NCBI GenBank assembly: GCA_024803745.1
Contig: JANJXV010000024.1
Coordinates: forward strand, 10,245,427 to 10,309,426
DNA: 64,000 nt
Direction of reading: 5' to 3'
Origin: Megascapheus bottae
Lineage: Eukaryota; Chordata; Mammalia; Rodentia; Geomyidae
The notes under the pieces were generated by a model that did not search any database, was not told the origin of the DNA, and saw only the letters and a program-made list of their open reading frames with translations. This document shows, piece after piece, positions 1 through 10,766 of this stretch. A program made the translations under genes and the position numbers. Position 1 is the first letter of the stretch; every line of letters starts with the position of its first letter.

Positions 1-787
1 ACTCTTTTCTCATGCTCAGATCACACTCCCTTGTGACCTAGTGTGTGTCTTCAGTTATGGCAGGAAGTTTACCATGGCTTTACTGATGTCTCATATCTCT
101 GGGATATTATATGCTGCATTGAAAACAAAAACTTATGTACATTTAGTGAGAATAAAAAGATGAGAAAGCAAGTTTGACCTACCAGCAAATAAAGCCAATT
201 TATTAGAAAGCACATGCTAGTTTATCATCAGATATTATAGTTTCTTTAGAAATCAAACTTTTTCCTTTAAGAAAAGCCCACAGAATTGATTTAGTGAGAA
301 GAAAATCTGCAGACAAATTGAACTCTAGACCAAATGTCCTGTAAAGTTGATCTTTTTAATAAAATGAAATTTATAAAATGGATAGATATTAACATGACTA
401 TATTTTTAATGAATATAGTATTACAACATATTGAATTTTCAAGCACTCATTAGCCTATAATTTGAAATTTAGTGTTCATGTCTGACAGAACAACTAGGAA
501 TAAGCCTCAATAAGAAATCATTAGGATGACTGTGTTGTATCCAAAATTGATCAATTTTATATATTCTCTGAATTTATCTGTAATCTATGGTCTACTTGTG
601 TTCAAAAATACATTTAAAATTCCTGAAATTAGTATTTATGGGAAAGAACATATAAAGATTTCTAAAGGAAGAGGATGGGGAATTCAGAATATGTATATGT
701 ATATATATAATTACATATGCATATGCATACATTCACATAAGGGTGTAGTATGTGGGTGTGTGTATGACTTGTTCCCTGTGGTTGAGA
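1..787. other. AT-rich unique sequence, no gene seen
   Basis: No repeat family or coding signal is recognised. A small AT/ATGC-rich stretch lies near 690-730. The 100-residue open frame at 526-828 runs into a SINE and looks like chance. Confidence 0.6.
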
Positions 788-1005
788 GCTGGGCACAGTG
801 GCTCATACCTGTAATCCTAGCTATTTAGGAGGCTGAGATTTTCAGTGCCATCCTGGGCACTAAAGAACCTGAGACTCATCTCCAATTAACCACTCGAAAA
901 CAGGAAGGTGGGCTTTGGCTCAAGGGGTAGGGTGGTAGCATTGAGCTGAAGAGCTCAGAGCCAATGCCCAGGCCCAGAGTTCAAGCCCCATGACCCACAT
1001 AAAAA
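788..1005 (+). mobile_element. Chimeric B1-type (7SL-derived) SINE with tRNA-like right monomer
   Basis: The left half carries the 7SL/B1/Alu signature (GGGCACAGTGGCTCATACCT, then GTAATCC...GGAGGCTGAGA). A linker ending near CTCCAATTAACCACT joins it to a right monomer with GGCTCAAGGGGTAG and CCCAGAGTTCAAGCCCCATG. The same architecture recurs at 15010, 45226 and, inverted, at 16676, 27045 and 47607, so it is a family and not a chance fusion. Such elements are non-coding and depend on L1 enzymes. Confidence 0.8.
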
Positions 1006-1527
1006 TGTTGAGGAGACATATCCTCACTGTGTGATCCCCTGGATCATGAACTATGTTGTTCATAAACCATTCCACATACAAGATAACTTCATTGCTACAA
1101 CTTCCCACTAATTCACAGGAATATCAGTTTCCTCTCTAACATCACTTAGAGATCTATGAGGAAGAGAATGTTTGGCCCCAGGCATGTATTCAAAGAATCA
1201 CTCTAGGACACAGGACTCATCTGTGCCAGCCTTGCTGACACACTTCTTTCTACTGTGAGATGAAATAATGGCATAGGGAACATGGGCTCCTGTGAATGCG
1301 AACTCAAATTGATGCTCAGTGTGAAATCTTCCAGTCTGTGCCTTCAGTAGTTCCTCTGTTGTGCCATGAAGTCAATATTTCTGTGTGACATTCCCCAAAT
1401 TTATGATCTATGACCATGCATATATCCTATTGCAGTTTCATCCTTGGATGAAACTTTCCACCTTCATGTTCTTTCAATGAGTGAAAGGCTAAAGGCTCCT
1501 GCTTGTAACCCCATATTGCTGCTGTTA
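1006..1527. other. Unique sequence, no feature seen
   Basis: Mixed-composition non-coding sequence without a recognisable repeat or open frame. Confidence 0.5.
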
Positions 1528-1770
1528 GATTTTTGTACTATTACTGGGGCTTGAACTCAGGTCCTCACAATCTTGCTTGCTAGTTTTTTCCTTTAAGGTT
1601 GGTGTTCTACCATTTAATCCATGTCTACCCTTCCATCTTTGTGCAGATTAACTGGAGATGAAAGGCTTTTGCATTTATTTATTCAGTCTAGCTTTTAGCC
1701 TCGGTCCTTGGAACTCCACCTCCTGAGCAACCAAGGTTAAAGGTTTGATCCTCTGCACCTGACTGACACC
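1528..1770 (-). mobile_element. Degenerate B1-type chimeric SINE, reverse orientation
   Basis: On the plus strand it starts with ACTGGGGCTTGAACTCAGG, the reverse complement of the right-monomer 3' end. A divergent linker (AACTGGAGATGAAAGG) and an inverted B1 piece (CTCCACCTCCTGAGCAACC) follow. The order is right for an inverted copy. It is much more diverged than the copy at 788. Confidence 0.55.
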
Positions 1771-2946
1771 ATGGGTTTCATAGTAAATTTCCCAACTAGA
1801 AGCAACCATGAGTTAGAGATCTAGCATGGGGCTTCTAAATTCATCTTCTAGAAAGACAGGAACTATTAGACTCTGTGGAAAATAAATAGCAGCTTTGGAA
1901 GTACGGAGGACTCCAGGTCGGATTAGAGATGTCACAAATAACTAAGGTGTTCATTTAAGGGGGACTAAGGGAAAATAAAAGGATTTGAGTTGTTTGTCTT
2001 GGCTGAAAGCACTTTAAATGGAGAAAGGCAACTTCAGCACTTATTTATAAGCTTAGGAAAAGAATTAAATTGAATTTCAATGGGTTAGGCAATAGTTCTT
2101 TCCATGAATTTAGCCTATATTTCATTGGATTTCATTCTAAGACCGTCTTTTGACCAAATGAGCTTTTCTAGAACAAAATATTTCAAAGTAGCATCAGCTC
2201 TACCTTTCTCTAACAGATGTTTATTCGTGTTCACTATCATAATGAATAGATGCATTTTTCTTCTACTTTCAGGGAACACAGTCACCTTGCTTAGCTTCGT
2301 AATAATAATTTCATTTATTAGATGCCCATGCAAGGCTCTGTAAATACATTGCATCACTTAAACTTCCAGAAAAAGAATTTGGACAAAGAGTATTTTCTGC
2401 AGTTTGGAAAAGGCAGGAAAGTTAAGGGACTTGTGTTTGGGTAGGGAAGTTGTTGATGTGCAAAGCTTGTGATGGAAGGAGTCAGGAATGCTCAAGGAGG
2501 ATGATGCATGCTCCAGAGTGGAAGACTTAACTAAGCACATATATTGAATTTTATGAGAAGTGTTCACAATGCCTAACTGAAGCAAGACCACTGAGTTCTT
2601 TACCACTAGGGCAGTTGACCTAAAGAATAGCTAATTGCTGATCTAAAAGTTTCAGATGTAGGGGAGGATTCTAAGTGGTATCCCTCCAAAATCCCCATGT
2701 ACAAATAAACACAGCTTTCCAGTACATGAATATGTTTGTACAGGTGGTGGGACAGGACCTGCTCTGGGATCCCACATGTCTTATAACTTGGTGCCTGTGT
2801 CTAAATGAAGGAAACTCCCTTTCCCTTTCCACTGAAGAAGGGTAAGACAAAAAGCTTCAGGTAAAATGTTGTTGACTTTCTCCCAGAAGGAAACCAACAT
2901 GCTCAAGGGTGAAGGTGAGGGGAAAGAGACCCAGGAGAGATTAGAA
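1771..2946. other. Unique sequence, no feature seen
   Basis: Open frames of about 80 residues occur on both strands between 2104 and 2606. They lack recognisable motifs and overlap one another, as expected by chance in AT-rich DNA. Confidence 0.5.
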
Positions 2947-3592
2947 AGTGGAAAGAGTTGAGAAAATCATATTAAATGAAGTAAACCAGATCCAAAAAAA
3001 TGTAGGCTCCATGGGTTCCCTCATTTGTAACAGCTAGTATATGTCTAGAATAATCCTAGTAGAATCTCAAAAGAGCTCAACAGCTATGTACATATGGCCA
3101 TCTAAAATGATGCTAATCAAAATGAACTCTAAGATATGGAAACAAGAGATCTTTTGGGTTTTTGTTTTTTTTAATGTACTGCATGAAAATTATGCTAATC
3201 AAAATGAACTCTAAGACATGGAAACAAAAGATCTTTTGGGTTTATTTTTGTTTTTTAATGTACTGCATGAGGTCTTTTTCTTTTTCCTTTGTCTGCCCCC
3301 CACTTGTAACTTGTCTTGTTTTAGTTTGCTTTGTTTATTTTGGAACTCTGTGTCATATATATATACATATATATATATATGATTTGGGTAAGGGAAGGGA
3401 AAAACAAAATGGTGAGAAAAAGGACAAAGAGTGAAGTAATACAACAGTGATACTCACAAGACATTAGGTTGGAAATGAACTTTACAACTTAGAGGACAAG
3501 TGGGGGGAGAAGAAGCATAAGAAATGTATTGATTACTTATGTAACTGCTACCACTCAGTATATCACCATTACAATAAAATAAAATAAAAATT
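2947..3592 (+). mobile_element. L1 3' UTR fragment with internal tandem duplication
   Basis: It opens with AAAATCATATTAAATGAAGT and CTCATTTGTAA, matching the 3' region of the L1 copies at 51918 and 62235, and ends in an AATAAAATAAAATAAA tail near 3570-3590. It carries an 82-bp tandem duplication (3111-3192 and 3193-3270) and an AT dinucleotide run. This is an older, truncated copy; I did not find clear flanking duplications. Confidence 0.65.
3111..3270 (+). repeat. 82-bp tandem duplication inside L1 3' UTR fragment
   Basis: Two near-identical units start with TGCTAATCAAAATGAACTCT at 3111 and 3193, run through GGAAACAA.AGATCTTTTGGG, and end at TGTACTGCATGA. The differences are a few substitutions and small indels in the T-rich part. 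Confidence 0.85.
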
Positions 3593-5286
3593 GGGGGGAG
3601 AAAAATAATCTGGATGATTGCTACTGAAACTCTAGTTTGGAAATCATCCATGACATTCTACCTCATTTTTTCTCCTGTTGGTTAATAGTTTTTTATCCAG
3701 CCCCATTTTTCCAGACATCAGTATCAGATAGCCCCCTCATTATAACTTCTCAATATTATAATGAGTGGGTAGACAGTTTATTTGCTACTAAATAAGTTAA
3801 GGCATACATAAGAACAAGGCAACAGGCAAACAGATATGGCCTTCCATGAAAAGGTATTGTTTATATGACTATTTGGTCAAGGAAACTACATTTTCAACAC
3901 TATATCTGAGGTTGTGATATTCTGTTATTACCCATACAATCACCCATGGCTGGACCAGAGAGAAAAGAATAGTTCCCAAGAGAACTGTGTATAGAACAGA
4001 AAGTGGGCACTGACTGCACATTGCGTACTAGATGCTAAGTGGTGTGCTACATTGTATCTCCTGCCAAGACAGATTAGGCTATCTACCATTCATCTCTCTA
4101 TAATGAAAGGACAGAATATATATTAGTCTTTTATAGGAATATAATAAATATTAATAAAATTAATGGAAATTGGAGCTAAAAATTTTAGATATATGCAATA
4201 TTCCTTTGGTTGAGTAGTTAAAAGTGTTATTAATGGAAATTACTTTTTAAAGCCTATTAGAAAGAGAATGTAACTGAGTAAATGGCATTAAGACAATTAA
4301 GTAGCTTCCAAGTAACAATACACACATATTATATATATATACATATATATATAAAACATTCAGTATAAGATAAAGGAATTGGAAAATACCCTATAGTACA
4401 CTGCCTCATTGACATATATAGCTCAAAGCAATGGGCAATCTTAGCCTGAAGTCTCTAAAATGCAAGCCAGAGGAAACCTTTTCTCTATAAAAACATGATT
4501 ACTTCAAGTATGTGTTAAAGTTGCAAGAAGCTGACTAATACTGGCAAAGACATACAAGTTGAAATCAAAAGAGTAAATAATCCACAGAAATATACAAAAT
4601 TAGAGATTTTTCAAAAATATATCAAGTAAAAGACTGAATCCAAAATGTAAAGTTATATGTCTTATAATTTGAATATACATACACACATACACATATGTAT
4701 ACATACACATATGCATACACCTGAACGCATACATTTTTCTCTCATTTTTGTCAAATCTTCACAGAGAATGTGACAATAAAATCATGAGAGAAATTATCTT
4801 AGAGATGGTAAAGCATTGATAGGTCAGTAAGAAAACTGTCACTAACTCAACTGAAACTAAAACATAATCAAACTATTAGATGGGAAGGAAGAAGGAAGAA
4901 CAAAAACAAGAAACAAAAGGAAAAACAGAAAGAAAATTCACAAAATTAGAAATAAAGATAGCTTTCAATTTTGTGAGTATGTGGATTCAAACTAGGATTC
5001 CTCTTTTCTGCTATTAAGTAACACAGTATAATGGGACTTTCACACAGGTGAAATTCAACAAGTAAATTCAAATAACCTCTGTAAAGTCATTTGAAATGCA
5101 CAATATCCATTTCCATGAAATGCTCAGTCCAACTTGGCAAGGCTTGCCTTATGTGTTAAATTATAGGGGCAATAGCTAGGTCTTATGCAAGACTTGGCAC
5201 TGCACAATGGAATCTTTAACCAGTCAACTTTAAGATTTACCATGTTTATACTATTAAGTGATGATCAAGACAAGTCATATAAGTTA
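3593..5286. other. AT-rich unique sequence with small simple repeats
   Basis: It contains a perfect 10-bp inverted repeat (3736-3745 with 3756-3765), an AT run (4319-4354) and an ACAT/ATGT patch (4675-4720). The part at 3996-4100 (GATGCTAAGTGGTGTGCTAC) faintly resembles an ancient MIR or L2 element, but I cannot confirm it. No gene is seen. Confidence 0.45.
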
Positions 5287-5474
5287 GGGCCGGGAATTTG
5301 GCCTAGTGGTAGAGTGCTTGCCTAGCATGCATGAAGATCCAGGTTCAATACCTCAGTACCACATATATACAAAAAGAATGGTGTTGTGGCTCAAGTGGTA
5401 GAGTGCTAACCTTGAGAAAAACCCAAGGACAGTGTTCAGGCCCTGAGTTCAAACCCCAAGACTGTTTAAAAAAA
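5287..5474 (+). mobile_element. IDL-Geo-type dimeric SINE
   Basis: The left monomer is ID-like: GGGCCGGGAATTTGGCCTAG, TGGTAGAGTGCTTGCCTAGC as box A region, and a diverged box B (GGTTCAATACC). A short A-rich link leads to the right monomer (TGGCTCAAGTGGTAGAGTGC ... CCTGAGTTCAAACCCC) and a poly(A) near 5465-5474. It is more diverged than the copies at 10555, 20605 and 36835. Confidence 0.85.
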
Positions 5475-6480
5475 GGAGAGATTAAGAGAGATAGAGAGAA
5501 AGAGGTCATATCAGTGATATCTATTTTTCCATGGAAGTTAATCTGTACAGAGATTCCATGAGTCTTGGAAATCTATGGACATCTTTGAGCTATGAATCTA
5601 CTTTCCACAATAGAAATCAATTTGAATATAATGACATTTTATTTAAAATGAGGACTACATGTATATACATATGTGTGTATAGATCTATGCATATAATAGA
5701 TATATTATGTGTATATGTAGATAGATGTGTATGTCTTATTGCATATAGGTATTATATATGCATTATACGCATGTATTGCTAGAGCTATTTGTGAAAGTAT
5801 TGATTTGGGCTATATAGAAATCAAAAGAGAATTCAAAAAGAGAAGATTGTTTTTTAAATTTTGTGGGGTTTTGTTTGTTAATTTTAGCAATCTTATAAAT
5901 GCTGTCATAGACGATCTATTTGAAGGATAAAACCTGGTGTCTTTGTGAAATATAAAATGATAGGTACATATTGATTTTATAGCCTGTGAACCCTGATATT
6001 GGATAAATAACACATGTTGTTGCAACCATTGTGGGGAGGTGATGTGGAGAAACCAGTGGTGAGGCAGCCTAGCAGCTCAGCGAGGTGGTGGCCAGCAGAG
6101 GGGAGGAACAGCAGAGCTTGCTCTGTTGACATCTCACCCTGCTAAGATCTGCTTCTGTTCCACAGGATCCTGAAGAACCAGCCACATGAGAGAAATAACA
6201 AGGAGGGAGAAATTCTAACAGCATTGCTGACTCTGCCACTTGACAGAAGAGTATCCAATCACCAAAGAAAGAATGTGGAGACAAAATGAGAAAACTTCAT
6301 CATTCTTACATTTTAGATGGACAAAGAACACAGAAAAATATAAGCTACCTAATTAGAAAACAAAGGAAAAAGTAATGTAATTTAACTCTGATTGGTAATT
6401 AATGAAAATGAAGGTAAGGAATTGTAGCTCATAATAATCATATTGTTGAATGTTCACTTCTTGCTCTTTGGTGTGACTTT
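5475..6480. other. Unique sequence with AT-rich simple repeat
   Basis: A degenerate TATG/TAGA-rich patch spans about 5658-5775. The part at 6050-6290 is somewhat richer in GC but shows no gene or repeat I recognise. Confidence 0.45.
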
Positions 6481-6935
6481 TTTATTTAAAGAATTTATTA
6501 ACATTAATTTTTAGATCATATTTCAACTGACGTGTTTAACAAAAAAGTATTCAAGAAGGAAATCTCTCTATGCAATCACTAGTACTTAATTAAACTAGAA
6601 CATAATTAAAATTAGGCTGAGGGTTTGTATGTCATAGATACATATTAATCTGTGGAATAAAACATTACATTATTTCTATAGAGTCATAAACGTTTATGTC
6701 TTTGTAATTGTGTTTATATTTCCAATACCATGTCCATAGCACTGGGTATGCGAGTATTGAGTCCTCGCTCTTGTACTATATTAAGGATATCATGCACCTT
6801 TTGTTCCTTAGGTCTTGACTTGTCTCACTCAACATGATTCACTCTAGATTCATCCACTTCCCTGCAAATGCCATTATTTTATCTTGTCTATTGGTTATAT
6901 AGAATTCCATTACATATTATCTGCTTAATACTCAG
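6481..6935 (-). mobile_element. 5'-truncated L1 3' end (type A tail), reverse orientation
   Basis: Reverse-complemented, this matches 13545-13991 of the full-length L1 block by block: GGAATTCTA, AAAATAATGGCATT.GCAGGG, AAGTGGATGAATC, AGTGAGACAAGTCAAGACCT, AGGAACAAAAGG.GCATG and GAGCGAGGACTCAATACT. Its 3' end (left edge) finishes in an AATAAA-bearing A-rich tail instead of continuing into the tail module of the full-length copy. It is an independent insertion of a related L1 subfamily. No clear duplication was found. Confidence 0.8.
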
Positions 6936-7129
6936 AATGTTTGTAAGGTGTCTGGGGTTTTTTTTGGGGGGGGTTGGTTTTTCTTTGTTTTGTTTTTGTC
7001 TGAGATCAGGACTTGAACTCAGAACATGCACGATTTTGCACACTGGCAGGAGATCTTTCATCCAAATCTCTTCTTCAATTCTATCATTACTTCAGTATCC
7101 ACAATTTACTCAAGAAGAAACTGAAATGC
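6936..7129. other. Short spacer with G/T runs and a possible SINE remnant
   Basis: It contains a T8/G8 run (6957-6975) and AGGACTTGAACTCAGAAC (7005-7022), which resembles the inverted end of a SINE right monomer. It is too degraded to assign firmly. It abuts the target-site duplication of the full-length L1. Confidence 0.35.
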
Positions 7130-7146
7130 AAAAGTTACTAAGCTGG
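7130..7146 (+). repeat. Target-site duplication, 5' copy (full-length L1)
   Basis: AAAAGTTACTAAGCTGG is repeated exactly at 14702-14718, on either side of the L1 plus its transduced segment. A 17-bp duplication with an A-rich start is typical of L1 target-primed reverse transcription. Confidence 0.95.
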
Positions 7147-7157
7147 GGAGTTTCAGG

Positions 7158-7166
7158 AAGATGGCG
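7158..7166 (+). promoter_or_regulatory. YY1-type site at L1 +12
   Basis: AAGATGGCG matches the YY1 core consensus (AANATGGC). In human L1 a YY1 site sits at almost the same offset and helps set the transcription start. The matching offset supports the element being intact at its 5' end. Confidence 0.7.
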
Positions 7167-7757
7167 CAGAGACAATAGGGACGCTGCCTAACTCTCTCTC
7201 ACAAAAAGAGAGAACCAGGGAGTCCCAAGAGTCAATTACATTAAGAAATCCACAACAACAAACTCAAGAAGCAAAGGAGAAGAACTCAAACCGGAAAAGA
7301 AATCCACATAAAGCTTATATCCAATTTTCTCAAAGAATTCGGAATGCAAGGACCCCTCCACCACCCCTCACCGCCAGCTCCAAGCCCCGAAAAGCGGCGG
7401 CGGATGGCACCCCGCCGGGCAGTCCCAACCCTCAGAAACCAGCATTGGACCAGGCCAGCGAGCCGCAGAAGCAGCGGAACCCAGACACAAACCAGAACAG
7501 CAAGCAGCAGAACCCAGACAACAGGTGGCAGCGGAGATCCAAGGGGAGTGAAGGATTCTCCAACACCGTGCAGCACCTACAGATGAACACAGAGGCTTGA
7601 GTAGCTGAGCGGGACCCCAAACCCATCGGGAAAGCAGAGCTGGTGCCAAGCAATAGAACTTAACTCAGAACCCTCCACCCCGCACAAGAAAGACCGGCAG
7701 GAGCAAGGGGGCAAGGAATTTAGAATCCTGTCCCTTCCTTCAACAGCCCCCTCCCCC

Positions 7758-7965
7758 AGGCCATTGACTGGCAACTGACAGGCTGGTGGCGCTAAGACCC
7801 AGCACCCCACCAAGAGAGGCAGAGGTGTCCCAGCCCCCACCCGCCCACCAGGTTCAACTCACAGGCCTCTGACTGGAGACTGACAGGAGGGCTAGCCAAG
7901 ACCCAGCACCCACTAAGGGAGTCAGAGGTGTCCCAGCTCCCACCCGCCCACCAGGTCCCTCTCCC
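7758..7965 (+). repeat. Two tandem units (about 105 and 103 bp) in L1 5' UTR
   Basis: Both units begin with AGGCC..TGACTGG, continue AACTGACAGG/GACTGACAGG, AAGACCCAGCACCC, CAGAGGTGTCCCAGC and CACCCGCCCACCAGGT, and end C-rich. A third start (AGGCCACTGGGTCTGG) follows at 7966 and then diverges. This resembles the monomeric promoter repeats of other rodent L1 families, but the unit itself is not one I recognise. Confidence 0.85.
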
Positions 7966-8765
7966 AGGCCACTGGGTCTGGAGAGTGGGGGACGCTGTGA
8001 CCCTGCCTTACAACAGCGGGTGGGGTGAGCGAGAAAATAGAAGCCAGCATCTGTCCCCCTCAAATCTTGAGCCAGGCATCCTCCAGCTGGGAATCCTGAG
8101 CAAGACAGCACCGAGGGGCCTCCCACAGTCACAGACTCTCTGACAAAGCAGCAGGGAACTGAAAGGCCTACCAGCAGCCATGCTCGCCTTCTGAGAATCA
8201 GAAAGGCAAGGCTCCGCCCTTGGAGCCCACTTCCTCAGCTGGGCCCCGCCCCTGGGAACAGAGTGGACACCTGCTGGCCCTGCTGAGAGCCCCTGGGAAC
8301 TCCCAAACCCCCTTGGGCGGGGGCCTGCCCCTAGAAGCAGCAGAGGAAAACAAACTGTCCGCCTAGCATGCTGAGACTGAAGCTTGCAGATCCATCCCAC
8401 GGCCCACTGTGAGGCCACTGGTTGGGCTGACAGCTAGTCGTGCAGCAGCACACAGCCTCTGGGAACCAACCGAACACCTGCAAAAACTGCAAACTCTGAC
8501 CTAGTCAGCAGAGGAATCAATTTGGCCGAGAAAGACAGGTATTCACATATTCCCAGAACCACCGGTCCCAATCCAAGTAAAGACCGCTACCTACTGACCA
8601 CAGAGCGAACTACAACAACAGTTCTCGATGCCAAGGAGAGCGCAAAGATGAATTATGACATACATAAATAATCAAAGTCCCATGCAAAGCCCAAAAGGTA
8701 ACAAGAGCAAAGGGATGAGAGAGATGTCACCATCCCAAGAAATGACACCTGAAGAGACATGAAAC

Positions 8766-9650
8766 ATGACCCTATTCAAGGAGATGATTGTGAACATGAC
8801 TAAAGAGATTAAAACAGAACTCCAAAAACAATTCCAGGAACATAAGCAGGAAATCACCAAAGAGCTCCTCGAATTCAAAGGAGAAATGGAAGAAAAGATT
8901 AATACCCTCAGAGCAGATATGATCAGCTCAGTGTCCACAATTCAAGCAAAAATGGAGGCATTAAGCAGCAGATTGACGGAGATGGAGAATAGAACATTAG
9001 AAACGGAAGATAAAACACAAGAGCTGGAACAGAGAATCGCCACCTTGGAAAAATCAGTCAGAATCTACCAGAGAGAGCTCCAGGAACTGGCAGATGCAGC
9101 AAAGAAGTCTAATTTTTGTATAATAGGGATTGAGGAGGGGGGTGAATTTCAGGACAAAGGTATGCAACCTTTATTCACCAAAATCATAGCAGAGAACTTC
9201 CCCAACTTCAAAAGGGAAAATACTCACATTATTGAAGGTTTCAGGACCCCAAACAGGCAAGATCCTAGAAGGAACTCATCTAGACATATCATAGTAGAGA
9301 CACTAGACCTGAATACCAAGGAATTGATCTTAAATGCTGCAAAAACAAATAGGAGCTATATTATAATGGGAAGAAAATTCTAATTACAGCAGATCTCTCC
9401 ATGCAAACCCTAAATGCAAGAAAAGCTTGGAAAAACATCATTGATGTCCTGAAGACCAACAACTGCCAACCCAGACTGATATATCCAGCAAAACCTAGCA
9501 TTTACATTTGAGGGAGAAACAAGAATATTTCACTCCAAAGAGAAGCTTTATGAATACGTGCACACTAAACCAGCGTTACAAAGAATACTAATTAATCGAG
9601 AACAAATTGTAGAACATCAAGAACCCCCATCAAGAAGCAAACATCTATAA
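8766..9650 (+). pseudogene. L1 ORF1 (RNA-binding nucleic-acid chaperone), broken
   Basis: The intact protein is a trimeric single-stranded-RNA-binding chaperone that coats L1 RNA. The longest frame (8766-9383, 205 residues) has a heptad-rich coiled-coil N half (roughly residues 10-105, many E/K/Q with spaced L/I) followed by the RRM-like central domain (from about SNFCIIGIEEG to HIIVETLDLN). It stops at 9381-9383. The C-terminal domain is still visible to about 9640, but in other frames: ADLSMQTLNARKAW begins at 9389 in a shifted frame and a second shift follows near 9500. An in-frame TGA at 8760-8762 just precedes the ATG, so the true N-terminus probably lay upstream in another frame. At least two or three lesions make it non-functional. 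Confidence 0.9.
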
Positions 9651-10541
9651 TTCACTAAACACAAAAGGGGAAAAAAGAGAGAGAAAGAAACCTAGAAGTA
9701 AAAATGAATAACGACAATGGACACTGACCACTTCTCCATAATCTCCTAAATGTGAATGGGCTGAACAATCCAATCGAAAGACACAGAGCAGCAGACTGGA
9801 TTAAGAAACACCACCCATCCATATGTTGCCTCCAAGAGACCCACCGCATTGCCAAAGACAGAAACAAATTCCAAGTGAAAGGATGGAAACGAATTTTCCA
9901 CTCCAATGTACCATGCAAAAAAGCAGGAGTAGCAATCTTAATCTCTGACAAAATTAACTTCTCAGTAAAATCAGTACTTAAAGATAGAGAAGGCCATTAT
10001 ATACTAGTAAAGGGTACAATCCATGCCCATAATATTACAGTTATAAACATCTACTCCCCCAACACGGGAGCTCCCAAATTCGTCAAACTCTTTTAGAACT
10101 ACAGAACAGGATAGTCTCAAACACAATCATTGCGGGAGACCTCAATACACCACTCTCAACAAATGACAGGTCAACTCAACAAAAGTTAAGCAAAGACACC
10201 ATCGACTTAAATGACACCATAGCCCAGCTGGGCTTAACAGATATACACAGTCTTCCACCCAATGGCCAAACTTTTTACATTTTTCTCAGCAGCACATGGA
10301 ACACACTACAAAATAGATCATATAATAGTTCATACAGAAAACTTAAGCAGATACAAGAGGTCTGATATAATCCCATGCATCCTATCAGACCACAGTGGAG
10401 TCAGACTAATTCTGAACAATGCAGTCAAAGTCAAAAAACATTCAATCACATGGAAACTGAACAACACACTTCTGAATAACTCCTGGGTAACAGATCAGAT
10501 CAGAAATGAAATTAAAAACTTCCTTGAATGTAATGACAATC

Positions 10542-10554
10542 AAGAAACATCACA
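10542..10554 (+). repeat. Target-site duplication, 5' copy (SINE in ORF2)
   Basis: AAGAAACATCACA is repeated at 10754-10766, flanking the SINE. It gives the pre-insertion ORF2 junction. Confidence 0.9.
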
Positions 10555-10753
10555 GGGCTGGGAGTTTGGCCTAGTGGTAGAGTGCTTGCCTAGCATGCAT
10601 GAAGACCCGGGGTTCGATTCCTTGGTACCATATACATAGCAAAAAGCCAGAAGTGGTGCTGAGGCTCAAGTGGTAGAGTGCTAGCCTTGACAAAGTCCAA
10701 GGACAGTGCTCAGGCCCTGAGCCCAAGCCCAGGACTGGCAAAAAAAAAAAGAA
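10555..10753 (+). mobile_element. IDL-Geo-type dimeric SINE inserted in L1 ORF2
   Basis: A complete dimer: left ID-like monomer with box A (GGCCTAGTGGTAGAGTGC) and box B (GGTTCGATTCC), linker ACATAGCAAAAAGCC, right monomer (GGCTCAAGTGGTAGAGTGCT ... CAGGCCCTGAG), and an A-rich tail from 10740. It is flanked by a perfect 13-bp duplication. It inserted after, or is at least younger than, the L1 copy that hosts it. Confidence 0.95.
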
Positions 10754-10766
10754 AAGAAACATCACA
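10754..10766 (+). repeat. Target-site duplication, 3' copy (SINE in ORF2)
   Basis: Exact copy of AAGAAACATCACA at 10542-10554. Confidence 0.9.

Larger units (their letters stand above)
7147..8700 (+). promoter_or_regulatory. L1 5' UTR / internal promoter region
   Basis: This is the only long GC-rich, CpG-bearing stretch in the window, starting exactly after the duplication. Mammalian L1 5' UTRs act as internal RNA polymerase II promoters. It carries AAGATGGCG 12 bp from the 5' end and about 105-bp tandem units at 7758-7965. Several small overlapping open frames here (60-136 residues) are composition artefacts. Promoter activity is inferred from position and family. Confidence 0.8.

Noticed and set aside
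7286..8418. Cluster of overlapping 70-136 residue frames on both strands
   Set aside because: They lie in the GC-rich L1 5' UTR where stop codons are rare; no frame has a motif or continuity with ORF1.
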